DNA of 54,068 bases from Gammaproteobacteria bacterium (GTDB lineage: Bacteria; Pseudomonadota; Gammaproteobacteria; Arenicellales; Poriferihabitantaceae), in the NCBI GenBank assembly GCA_030432755.1, contig JAUILZ010000023.1:1-54068 (forward strand), read 5' to 3'. This document shows positions 47,095 through 54,068 of this stretch, piece by piece; position 1 is the stretch's first letter, and the number at the start of each line of letters is the position of its first letter. Position numbers and translations under genes: made by a program. Under the pieces are notes generated by a model. The model ran no database searches. It worked only from the letters and a program-made list of their open reading frames with translations, and was not told the origin of the DNA.

Positions 47095-47112
47095 CCAGTC
47101 GTAGTAACGGCG

Positions 47113-47925
47113 TTACCTGGGAAAGAGGAAAATCGCCAGCAGGCGAAATCCCAGCCCCTCGGGACCATTGTCAGGCCCGTCCGCCCAGTAACGCAGTCCG
47201 CCGCCCACGCTGACGAGCTGGCTGCCAAGAGAGACCACCTTGGTGGCGACCAGGTGAACCGGCACGCTCCATTGCTCTGATTCCCAGTCATAGGTGGACT
47301 CGGAATTGAGCGTGATGCTGACGGCATTGGGCGTGGTGTAGGAGAGGAAGGGCTGGAGGAAGGTTGCGTTGACATCCGGCTTGTTCTCGTCGTCCTCCAG
47401 CGACCAGATGTGGTTACCAAGGAAGCCCATGGTCCAGGGTCCTGCCTGCTTCAGCGCCACCGCCGTGGGACCAAGACCCCACTAGTCGAGGCCGAGAACA
47501 TCCTCCGTGGCGGTGGGCAACAGGGCAACAGGTCCGACCCCCCAGATCCAGCCACTGTCGGTGGGCGCCTTGGGTGAGAAGAACGCGCTCTGCACCACGT
47601 CCCCGAGGCCGGACTGGCTTTCGCCGGGAATGATGTCTTCCTGCCAGATCACCGGCGCGATGGTGCGCGAGATGAGGTTCCAGTCCTCGCTCAGGGAGAT
47701 CGGCACCACCGGCTGGATGTTCAGCGTGTAGCGCTCGCCTTCGTCCAGCGGGCCGTAGTCCTGGTCATAGTTCAACTGAAAGGGAACACTGATCAGCGAC
47801 GCGACAGGGTTCGCCAGTTGCTTGGCGAGTTCCGCGTTGTCCTGCGCAACGGCGACCGAACTCGACAGGACCAGAAGGCTGCCGGCGAAAACTCCCTGTA
47901 GTACGCGAATTGAATTGCTTTTCAT
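47113..47925 (-). pseudogene. Outer-membrane protein gene interrupted by an in-frame amber codon
   Basis: One continuous frame of 270 codons is interrupted only by TAG at 47482-47484. The first part has a signal peptide (GVFAGSLLVLSSSVAVAQ), then strands such as YTLNIQPVVPISLSEDWNLISRT and a GVGPVALLPTATEDVLGLD end. The second part, in the same frame, begins WGLGPTAVALKQAGPW and continues through NHIWSLEDDE, FLQPFLSYTT, STYDWESEQWSVPV and a C-terminal LLAIFLFPR with terminal aromatic/Arg, as in outer-membrane barrels. It resembles proteins often annotated as transporter or neuromedin U. Where relatives have a Lys before WGLGP, AAG to TAG is a single change. It may be a pseudogene, a suppressed stop, or a sequencing error. 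Confidence 0.82.
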
Positions 47926-48083
47926 CGGTTGCGGACGGTAGTTGGTTGCGACCATTATGGCACAGGTTATCCCCGTCGCCAGGGGCTCCGCGAACCGCCC
48001 CAGGCAACTGTCCACCCCCATGAGGGGCTTTCCCTGCCGGCGCTTCGGTGCGACCATTCGCGCTGCTCCGCGCGTCCCGATTC

Positions 48084-48590
48084 ATGACCGATCATTCCGT
48101 CGACATCAGCCCAGGCGGCCTGGACCACCCCGAAGTACAGGCCCTGCTGCGCGAACACCTCTCGGCGATGGCGGAACTGTCGCCGCCGGAGAGTTGCCAT
48201 GCGCTCGATGGCAGTGGTCTGGACCAGCCCGGCATCTTTTTCTGGAGCGCCTGGGTGGACGGGAGGCTCGCGGGATGCGGCGCGCTCAAGGAACTCGACG
48301 CGCGCCATGGCGAGATCAAGTCCATGCGGACCGCGAAAGCCTTCCTGCGCAAGGGTATCGCCGCCCGACTGCTGGAAACCATCCTCATGGAGGCGGCCGC
48401 CAGGGGATATCGTCGCCTCAGCCTGGAAACCGGCTCCATGCCAGCGTTCGAGCCCGCGCGCCGGCTTTATGCGCGCTATGGCTTCGTCGCCTGCGCCCCG
48501 TTCGCGGACTATGTGCCTGATCCCAACAGCACATTCATGACCCTCGACCTGTCGCCACGACGGGGCAACCCTGAAGCCCCGGGGTTTTGA
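48084..48590 (+). CDS. GNAT family N-acetyltransferase
   Basis: This 168-residue acetyltransferase has the acetyl-CoA loop in MRTAKAFLRKGIAARLLETIL (motif A, R/Q-x-x-G-x-G/A near residue 85-100). The subfamily signature is GCGALKELDARHGEIKSMR and RLSLETGSMPAFEPARRLYARYGF, ending DYVPDPNSTFMTLDL. This resembles small YsnE-like GNATs of unknown substrate. The ATG at 48084 is chosen because the family starts near DISPGGLDHPEVQALLREHL. It is divergent from the broken outer-membrane gene (158-base gap) and 43 bases before the response regulator. The acceptor cannot be named. Confidence 0.88.
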   Translation: MTDHSVDISPGGLDHPEVQALLREHLSAMAELSPPESCHALDGSGLDQPGIFFWSAWVDGRLAGCGALKELDARHGEIKSMRTAKAFLRKGIAARLLETILMEAAARGYRRLSLETGSMPAFEPARRLYARYGFVACAPFADYVPDPNSTFMTLDLSPRRGNPEAPGF

Positions 48591-48633
48591 ATTACAATAG
48601 CCGTCCGAGCCGTTTCACCGGTTGCCACACTAC

Positions 48634-49314
48634 ATGCAGCTACTCATTGTCGAAGACGACGAAGCCACCGCGAGCTACGTCCAGAAGGGGCTTTCCGAGG
48701 CAGGCCATAACTCGGATATCGCCGCCGCGGGAGATCGGGGACTGGAAATGGCTACCCAGGGCAGCTATGACGCCCTCATCATCGACCGCATGCTGCCCAA
48801 TCTCGACGGCCTGGCCCTCATCGCCACCCTGCGCGGCCGGGGCAACAAGACGCCGGCGCTGATCCTGAGCGCGCTGGGCGAGGTCAACGACCGGGTGGAA
48901 GGCCTGAAGATGGGCGGCGACGACTATCTCACCAAGCCCTTCGCGTTTTCGGAACTGCTGGCGCGCCTGGAGGCCCTGGTGCGGCGCAATGCCACCGAGG
49001 TCCAGGAAACCTCCCTCGCGGTGGGCGACCTGCGCATGGACCTGCTGGCGCGCGAGGTCTGGCGCGGCGAAACCCAGATCGACCTGCAGCCCCGGGAATT
49101 CCGCCTGCTCGAGTACCTGATGCGGCACAGCAACCAGGTGGTGACGCGCACCATGCTGCTGGAAAATGTCTGGGACTACAACTTCGATCCCCAGACCAAT
49201 GTCATCGATGTTCATATCAGCCGGCTGCGTGGCAAGATCGACAAGAACTTCGATACCCCGATGCTGAACACCGTCCGCGGTGCCGGCTATATCCTGCGTG
49301 AAAGCAAAGCGTAA
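48634..49314 (+). CDS. OmpR/PhoB-type response regulator
   Basis: This 226-residue regulator has a receiver domain with the acidic pair D8/D9, the phosphorylation site Asp51 (ALIIDRMLPNLDG) and a Lys in DDYLTKPFAFSE. A winged-helix DNA-binding domain from about residue 128 follows (LQPREFRLLEYLMRHSNQVVTRTMLLENVW, NVIDVHISRLRGKID). The order and sequence resemble the CusR/CopR/IrlR-like group, but the target is unknown. A TACAAT box at 48593-48598 with CTGAAG 16 bases upstream may be its promoter. It overlaps the kinase gene by 17 bases. Confidence 0.95.
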   Translation: MQLLIVEDDEATASYVQKGLSEAGHNSDIAAAGDRGLEMATQGSYDALIIDRMLPNLDGLALIATLRGRGNKTPALILSALGEVNDRVEGLKMGGDDYLTKPFAFSELLARLEALVRRNATEVQETSLAVGDLRMDLLAREVWRGETQIDLQPREFRLLEYLMRHSNQVVTRTMLLENVWDYNFDPQTNVIDVHISRLRGKIDKNFDTPMLNTVRGAGYILRESKA

Positions 49315-50716
49315 ACTGTTCCACAGCTACACGTTCCGCCTGGCGCTGCTGTATGCGCTTATCTTCAGCGGTTCCACGCTGATCCTGTTCTACTTCTTCT
49401 ACCTGTTCACCGCGTCCTACATGACGCAGCAGATGGACAACACCATCGAGGCGGAGATCCAGGGACTCGCCGAGCGCTATGACAGCGAGGGCCTCGAGGG
49501 ACTTACCCGCCTCATCGCGGAACGGGTCAACCGCCAGCAGGCCACGGGCAACTCGATCTACCTGCTCACCACCTATACCCTGCAGCCGCTGGTTGGCAAC
49601 CTCGACCGTTGGCCGCGCAATGCCTCCATCAACAACGACTGGCTCGAGTTCCAGCTCGAGGTCAACGAGGACACCAACGAAACCCACCTGGCGCGCGCGC
49701 GAATCTTCCGCCTGCCCGGCCGCTACGGCCTTCTCGTCGGCCGCGACGTGCACCAGCTCACACAGGCCAAGCTGCGCATCATCCAGGCGCTGACCTGGGG
49801 ACTCGCGATGATGGTGCTGCTCGCCTTCATCGGCGGCCTGGTGCTCAGCCGACGCACGGTGCGCAAGATCGAGCGCATCAACCAGACCGCGCGAAGTATC
49901 ATGTCCGGCGACCTTTCCCGCCGGGTGAAACTGACCAACCGCAACGACGATTTCGATCAGCTCGCCGACAATCTCAACCGGATGCTCGACCGCATCCAGG
50001 CGTTGATGGAGGACATCCGCCGGGTCTCCGACAACATCGCCCACGACCTGCGCACGCCCCTGACCCGCCTGCGCCAGCACCTCGAGGAGGCGCGCCGCCA
50101 GGCGAATCCCGAAGAGGAATCAGCCAACCGCCTGGAAAGCGCAATTCGCGAGGCGGATTCGCTGCTCACCACCTTCAACGCCCTGCTGCGCATCGCGCGC
50201 ATCGAGGCGGGACAGATCACCGCAGGCTTCGCGTCACTGGATTTCCGCACCCTGCTGCAGGACGTGGTGGAATTCTACGAGCCGCTGGCGGAAGAGAAGA
50301 ACCAGCGCCTGGTGGTGGATCTCGGCAATACCATCGAGGCGATGGGAGATCGCGACCTGCTGTTCCAGGCGCTTGCCAACGTGATCGAAAACGCCATCAA
50401 GTACACCCCGGCCGACGGCCATATCACCATCACCCTGGCCCAGGTGCACCACGAGGCGGTGATCACCATCGCCGACAATGGCCCGGGAATTCCGGAGGAC
50501 GAACGGGAGAACGTGTTCCGCCGCTTCTATCGCCTCGACCGCAGCCGCTCGACATCAGGCAACGGCCTCGGTCTCAGCATGGTATCGGCGGTGGTCACCA
50601 TGCATAACGGCGAGATTCGCCTGATGGACAACTACCCGGGGCTCAAGACGGTGATGCGCTTCCCCCTGCGACACCGCGTGGAAACTGTGGATACCTCCCT
50701 GCCCGAGGCCGCCTGA
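49298..50716 (+). CDS. Sensor histidine kinase of the two-component pair
   Basis: This 472-residue inner-membrane kinase has a first membrane helix near residues 16-40 (LALLYALIFSGSTLILFYFFYLF), a periplasmic sensor region of about 120 residues and a second helix near 165-183 (LTWGLAMMVLLAFIGGLVLS). HAMP, HisKA and HATPase domains follow, with His249 in SDNIAHDLRTPLTRL, N-box NVIENAIKYTP, and G-boxes DNGPGIP and GNGLGLSMV. The GTG start lies within the end of the regulator gene. The sensor domain has no motif that reveals its signal. It converges with the RodZ-like gene over a 32-base gap in which CCGACC and GGTCGG can form a small stem. Confidence 0.95.
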   Translation: MKAKRKLFHSYTFRLALLYALIFSGSTLILFYFFYLFTASYMTQQMDNTIEAEIQGLAERYDSEGLEGLTRLIAERVNRQQATGNSIYLLTTYTLQPLVGNLDRWPRNASINNDWLEFQLEVNEDTNETHLARARIFRLPGRYGLLVGRDVHQLTQAKLRIIQALTWGLAMMVLLAFIGGLVLSRRTVRKIERINQTARSIMSGDLSRRVKLTNRNDDFDQLADNLNRMLDRIQALMEDIRRVSDNIAHDLRTPLTRLRQHLEEARRQANPEEESANRLESAIREADSLLTTFNALLRIARIEAGQITAGFASLDFRTLLQDVVEFYEPLAEEKNQRLVVDLGNTIEAMGDRDLLFQALANVIENAIKYTPADGHITITLAQVHHEAVITIADNGPGIPEDERENVFRRFYRLDRSRSTSGNGLGLSMVSAVVTMHNGEIRLMDNYPGLKTVMRFPLRHRVETVDTSLPEAA

Positions 50717-50748
50717 CCGACCTGGCGCAGGAGCTGGTCGGAACCGGT

Positions 50749-51342
50749 CTACTCGATGCGGATCAGGGCGCCTTGCGGCTGGTCGGAGTTCGTGGCCGGG
50801 GCCGGCTGGCCACCTTCTTCCGCCTGGGGCAGCGACTGCAGCGGATCGCCGGTGGACGCGGGCGCGCCGTTATCGCTCACCGGGAACAGGTCGGAGACCT
50901 GGTTGACGCCCAGGCGCGGCAACTGCGCCAGGCCAAAGGCGACCAGGATGCCGATGATGATCAACAGCAGTATCCAGCGCAAGAAGCCGCGTCCGGATTT
51001 CTTCTTTTCCCGCGGTCGGGTCTTGCCCTTGCTCTTCAGCTCCGCCCGACTGGAGGGAATCTCGGTGATGCGCTCGGGCTGCAGGTCGATGCTGCCGAGC
51101 AGGTCCTCGGCGTCCAGCTTGAGCAGGCGCGCGTAGGACCGGATGTACCCCTTGACGAAGGTCGATCCCGGCAGGCGGGAATAGTCGTCGGCCTCGATGG
51201 CCTCGATGGTGTCGACCCCGAGATTGAGATTGGCGGCCACGTCCTGGGTCGTGAGGCCCCAGTCTTCTCGCCGGTTGGCGAGCGCCTGGCCCGGCGAGGT
51301 CGCGGGCTGTGGAACCGGTTCCGTCAAATCGGGGACATTCAT
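50749..51342 (-). CDS. RodZ-like HTH membrane protein, short form
   Basis: This 197-residue protein has an N-terminal HTH_25 domain (PGQALANRREDWGLTTQDVAANLNLGVDTIEAIEADDYSRLPG, about residues 18-62) with the RodZ signature TFVKGYIRSYARLLKLD. A basic linker and one membrane helix (FLRWILLLIIIGILVAFGL, near 122-140) follow, then a Pro/Gln-rich tail of about 55 residues. Full-length RodZ, which links MreB to the wall machinery, has a further periplasmic DUF4115 domain that is missing here. No frameshift is visible that would restore it. It stands alone between the histidine kinase and pnp rather than next to ispG, so it may be a paralogue or a shortened RodZ. The in-frame TTG at 51357 is an alternative start. 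Confidence 0.82.
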   Translation of the reverse strand: MNVPDLTEPVPQPATSPGQALANRREDWGLTTQDVAANLNLGVDTIEAIEADDYSRLPGSTFVKGYIRSYARLLKLDAEDLLGSIDLQPERITEIPSSRAELKSKGKTRPREKKKSGRGFLRWILLLIIIGILVAFGLAQLPRLGVNQVSDLFPVSDNGAPASTGDPLQSLPQAEEGGQPAPATNSDQPQGALIRIE

Positions 51343-51462
51343 GGTGCTGACGTTCAAAGTGGTGCCTGCTGTGGAGGTGCCTGCCGTTGTGGAATCCGCC
51401 GGCGAGGGATACGGGCCGGGCGGCCCACCCGCCGGGAAGAACCGCGGGTTTGGGCAGGTTGC

Positions 51463-51497
51463 ATTATATTTTTCAGCGACTTACGGAATATCCGTAA
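51463..51497 (-). promoter_or_regulatory. Promoter of the RodZ-like gene with a palindrome over the -35
   Basis: The minus strand has a perfect TATAAT (51463-51468) about 120 bases before the RodZ-like ATG. The place of the -35 box is taken by the palindrome TTACGGAATATCCGTAA (51481-51497; 7-bp arms, 3-base centre) instead of a consensus hexamer. That suggests a transcription-factor site. The factor is unknown. Confidence 0.5.
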
Positions 51498-51539
51498 AGC
51501 GCCGGATAAGGCGGGACTCAGTATACGGAGGTTGGAGTG

Positions 51540-51568
51540 AAAAAAAAAGGGAAGCAAGCTTCCCTTTT
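51540..51568 (-). terminator. Intrinsic terminator of pnp
   Basis: The minus strand forms AAAAGGGAAG / CTTCCCTTTT around CTTG, running into at least eight Ts. It lies about 20 bases after the pnp stop. A clear rho-independent terminator. Confidence 0.93.
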
Positions 51569-51588
51569 CTCCTGGTCCGGGAGGGGGA

Positions 51589-53679
51589 TCAGGCAGCCCC
51601 GTCCACGGCCTTCATGCTGAGGCGCACGCGGCCCTGCTTGTCCACTTCCAGGACCTTCACAGTCACTACGTCGCCTTCCTTCAGCACGTCGCTGACCTGG
51701 TTGACGCGCTCGTTGGAGATCTGGGAAATGTGCACGAGACCGTCACGGCCCGGGAGGATGTTGACGAAGGCGCCGAAGTCCATCAACCGCACGACCTTGC
51801 CGGTGTACACCGAGTTGACCTCGACGTCCGCGGTGAGTTGCTGGATGCGGCGGATACATTCCTGGGCGGCGGCATTGTCGGTGGAGGCGATCTTCACCGT
51901 GCCGTCGTCGTCGATGTCGATGGTCACCCCGGTTTCCTCGGACAGGGCGCGGATGGTGGAACCACCCTTGCCGATCACGTCGCGGATCTTCTCGGGGTTG
52001 ATGCTGATGGTGACGATGCGCGGCGCGTAGTCCGACATCTCGGCACGCGCGCTGGAGATCACCTGCGCCATCTCGCCGAGTATGTGCAACCGGCCGTCAC
52101 GCGCCTGGGACAGCGCCTGTTCCATGATCTCGCGGGTGATGCCGTCAATCTTGATGTCCATCTGCAGCGCGGTGACGCCCTGGTCGGTACCGGCCACCTT
52201 GAAGTCCATGTCGCCGAGATGATCCTCGTCGCCGAGGATATCGGTGAGCACGGAGAAGCGGTCGCCCTCCTTGATGAGACCCATGGCCACGCCGGCCACG
52301 GCGGATTTCACCGGTACACCGGCATCCATGAGCGCGAGGCTGGTGCCGCAGACGCTGGCCATGGAGCTGGAGCCGTTGGACTCGGTGATCTCGGAGACCA
52401 CGCGGATGGTGTAGGGAAACTGTTCCTGGGTCGGAATCACGGCGAGGATGCCGCGCTTGGCGAGGCGGCCGTGGCCGATCTCGCGCCGCTTGGGGCTGCC
52501 GACGCGGCCAGTCTCGCCAACGCAGTAAGGCGGGAAGTTGTAGTGCAGCATGAAGCTGTCGCGGTACTCCCCGTCGAGTGCGTCGATGATCTGGGAGTCA
52601 CGCTCGGTGCCGAGGGTGGCGACCACGACGGCCTGCGTCTCGCCGCGGGTGAACTTCGCGGAACCGTGGGTGCGTGGCAGGACGCCGGTCTCGACGCTGA
52701 TCGGGCGCACCGTGCTGGTGTCGCGGCCGTCGATGCGTGGATTGCCGTCCAGGATACGACCACGGACGATATCTTTTTGCAGGGTCTTGAACTCTCCCAG
52801 GACCGCGTCGGAGATATCCTCCTCGGCGCCTTCCGGGCAGAGCTCCGCCAGCAGTGCTTCCTTGACCGCGGCGACCGCGTCCTGGCGCTCGACCTTGTCG
52901 GAAATGCTGAATGCCGCGGCCACACCGTCGCCGGCGACAGCCTTGACGCGCTCGGCGATGGACAGGTCACGCTCGGGCGACTGCCAGTCCCATTTCGGCT
53001 TGCCAACCTCCCGGCCCAGTTCCTTCGCCGCCTGGATCACCGCCTGGCTGGCCTCGTGGCCGAACATGACGGCGCCCAGCATCTCCTCCTCGGAGAGAAT
53101 GTCCGCCTCGGATTCGACCATCAGTACGGCACTCTCTGTGCCCGCCACCACGAGGTCCAGGCGCGATTCCTCGCGCAGCTGGGTGCGGGTGGGGTTGAGC
53201 ACGTACTCGCCGTTGATGTAGCCGACGCGAGCGGCGCCGATGGGACCGTTGAACGGCAGGCCGGAAATCTCCAGCGCCGCGGAGGTGCCGATCATGGCGA
53301 CGATGTCCGGATTGATCTCGGGATCCACGGACATCACGGTGGCGATGACCTGGACCTCGTTCATGAAACCGTCGGCGAACAGCGGGCGGATCGGACGGTC
53401 TATCAGGCGGCAGGTCAGGATCGCGTTTTCGGAGGGACGTCCTTCACGCTTGAAAAAGCCGCCGGGAATGCGGCCGGCGGCGTAGGTCCGCTCCTCGTAT
53501 TCGACCGTCAGCGGGAAGAAGTCGAGATTGCCCCGCTCCTTGCGGCCGACCACGGTGACCAGCACCACGGTATCGCCCATGCTGGCGATGACGGCGCCAT
53601 CCGCCTGCCTCGCCACGGCGCCGGTTTCAAGGCGCACCTCGTTCTGACCGTATTGAAAGGTCTTGATTACTTTACTCAC
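51589..53679 (-). CDS. pnp: Polyribonucleotide nucleotidyltransferase (PNPase)
   Basis: This 696-residue exoribonuclease degrades RNA from the 3' end with phosphate and takes part in the degradosome. Two RNase PH domains (about residues 10-140 and 310-545) flank a helical linker. Motifs include [58 protein letters not shown] sequence and [36 protein letters not shown] domain ([21 protein letters not shown]) and an S1 domain ([30 protein letters not shown]) end it. The GTG start has GGAGAC at a good distance. It follows rpsO by 41 bases, as in E. coli. Confidence 0.98.
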   Translation of the reverse strand: MSKVIKTFQYGQNEVRLETGAVARQADGAVIASMGDTVVLVTVVGRKERGNLDFFPLTVEYEERTYAAGRIPGGFFKREGRPSENAILTCRLIDRPIRPLFADGFMNEVQVIATVMSVDPEINPDIVAMIGTSAALEISGLPFNGPIGAARVGYINGEYVLNPTRTQLREESRLDLVVAGTESAVLMVESEADILSEEEMLGAVMFGHEASQAVIQAAKELGREVGKPKWDWQSPERDLSIAERVKAVAGDGVAAAFSISDKVERQDAVAAVKEALLAELCPEGAEEDISDAVLGEFKTLQKDIVRGRILDGNPRIDGRDTSTVRPISVETGVLPRTHGSAKFTRGETQAVVVATLGTERDSQIIDALDGEYRDSFMLHYNFPPYCVGETGRVGSPKRREIGHGRLAKRGILAVIPTQEQFPYTIRVVSEITESNGSSSMASVCGTSLALMDAGVPVKSAVAGVAMGLIKEGDRFSVLTDILGDEDHLGDMDFKVAGTDQGVTALQMDIKIDGITREIMEQALSQARDGRLHILGEMAQVISSARAEMSDYAPRIVTISINPEKIRDVIGKGGSTIRALSEETGVTIDIDDDGTVKIASTDNAAAQECIRRIQQLTADVEVNSVYTGKVVRLMDFGAFVNILPGRDGLVHISQISNERVNQVSDVLKEGDVVTVKVLEVDKQGRVRLSMKAVDGAA

Positions 53680-53720
53680 TATATGTCTCCAGCGCCTGGC
53701 GCGTGATGAACCCGGAGGTT

Positions 53721-53990
53721 CTATTTCCGCAAGCCAAGCTTTGCGATGAGGGCGCGGTAGCGCTCGATGTCGGTCTTCCGCAGGTAGCTGAGAAGCTTGC
53801 GACGGTGATTGACCAGTCGCAGCAGTCCCTGGCGGGAATGATGGTCATGGATATGGGTCTTGAAATGCGCGGAGAGATCCTCGATCCGCGCGGTCATGAG
53901 GGCGATTTGCACCTCGGGAGAACCAGTGTCTCCCTCGCCACGCTGGTGCTCTTTCACCACCGCGGCCTTGTCTTCGGCAGTCAGTGCCAT
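53721..53990 (-). CDS. rpsO: 30S ribosomal protein S15
   Basis: This 89-residue S15 binds the central domain of 16S rRNA early in small-subunit assembly. The sequence with [53 protein letters not shown] is the complete family core. Length equals E. coli S15. It is transcribed ahead of pnp. The 41-base spacer can form GAACC/GGTTC and GCGCC/GGCGC stems, where E. coli has an RNase III site. The 78 bases upstream (53991-54068) carry AAAGGAAATT before the ATG and nothing else I recognise; the promoter is outside. Confidence 0.98.
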   Translation of the reverse strand: MALTAEDKAAVVKEHQRGEGDTGSPEVQIALMTARIEDLSAHFKTHIHDHHSRQGLLRLVNHRRKLLSYLRKTDIERYRALIAKLGLRK

Positions 53991-54068
53991 TTGGAATACC
54001 TCGAAAGGAAATTGATTACCTGAGGCGAAGAAGGGAAGCTGGTCCGAACCTCGCGCACCGTATCCCCG

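Noticed and set aside
46840..47112. Small gene or tRNA in the aapP/outer-membrane gap
   Set aside because: No cloverleaf, no ribosome site with a plausible frame; only the hairpin at 47065-47094 stands out.
51730..53706. A 658-codon plus-strand frame opposite pnp
   Set aside because: Shadow of pnp; no motif and unnatural composition. The same applies to the long frames opposite carB (1778-3265), carA (4231-5628), rarA (23445-24815) and gcvH/gcvP (36736-38277).

Overview
The window is about 54 kb of GC-rich chromosomal DNA that looks like Gammaproteobacteria. Two gene strings match the order found in gammaproteobacteria such as Pseudomonas: dapB-carA-carB-greA, and ftsK-lolA-rarA-crcB-serS. 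Single-chain GcvP, rpsO-pnp and RluC fit the same placement. I cannot assign a genus. No tRNA, rRNA, CRISPR array, phage or insertion sequence was seen. Nothing in base composition marks a recent island, although the exopolysaccharide block sits where other gammaproteobacteria have housekeeping genes.

Layout. 1-6310 (minus strand): dapB, carA, carB, greA and the start of an SLC13-type permease. A strong promoter overlaps the end of dapB, and an intrinsic terminator hairpin lies between that promoter and carA, which looks like an attenuator. 6362-21389 (minus): a 12-gene exopolysaccharide operon, most of it chained by ATGA/GTGA stop-start overlaps. In transcription order it encodes an exported protein with a polyproline tail, a beta-barrel lipoprotein, a Wza-like exporter, a Wzc-like tyrosine kinase, two glycosyltransferases, a small membrane protein, two O-antigen polymerase/ligase-like proteins, a NodU-type carbamoyltransferase, a WecA/MraY-like phosphosugar transferase and a short-chain dehydrogenase. 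No Wzx flippase is present. 21699-28862 (minus): serS, crcB, rarA, lolA, ftsK and rluC.

28879-34480: a polyamine catabolism locus with a PuuB-like oxidase, a PuuA-like ligase, a DUF7931-like protein, a FadR-type GntR regulator and a SpuC-like aminotransferase. The aminotransferase promoter is framed by two nearly identical 18-bp palindromes, which are the probable GntR operators. 34542-42261 (plus): an unknown helical protein, gcvT-gcvH-gcvP, lipA and an anchored TPR protein. The glycine cleavage genes and lipA form a logical unit, because GcvH needs lipoylation.

42533-46839 (plus): a general L-amino-acid ABC transporter, aapJQMP. Its ATPase gene aapP is broken by an internal deletion of about 80 bases that removes the Walker A motif and shifts the frame. 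Facing it across a strong hairpin is a second broken gene, an outer-membrane protein with one in-frame amber codon (47113-47925). 48084-54068: a GNAT acetyltransferase, a response regulator/histidine kinase pair, a RodZ-like HTH membrane protein lacking the usual C-terminal domain, pnp with a clear terminator, and rpsO.

The points most worth following up are the carA attenuator, the twin-operator aminotransferase promoter, the unusual exopolysaccharide operon with its polyproline protein, and the two adjacent broken genes.
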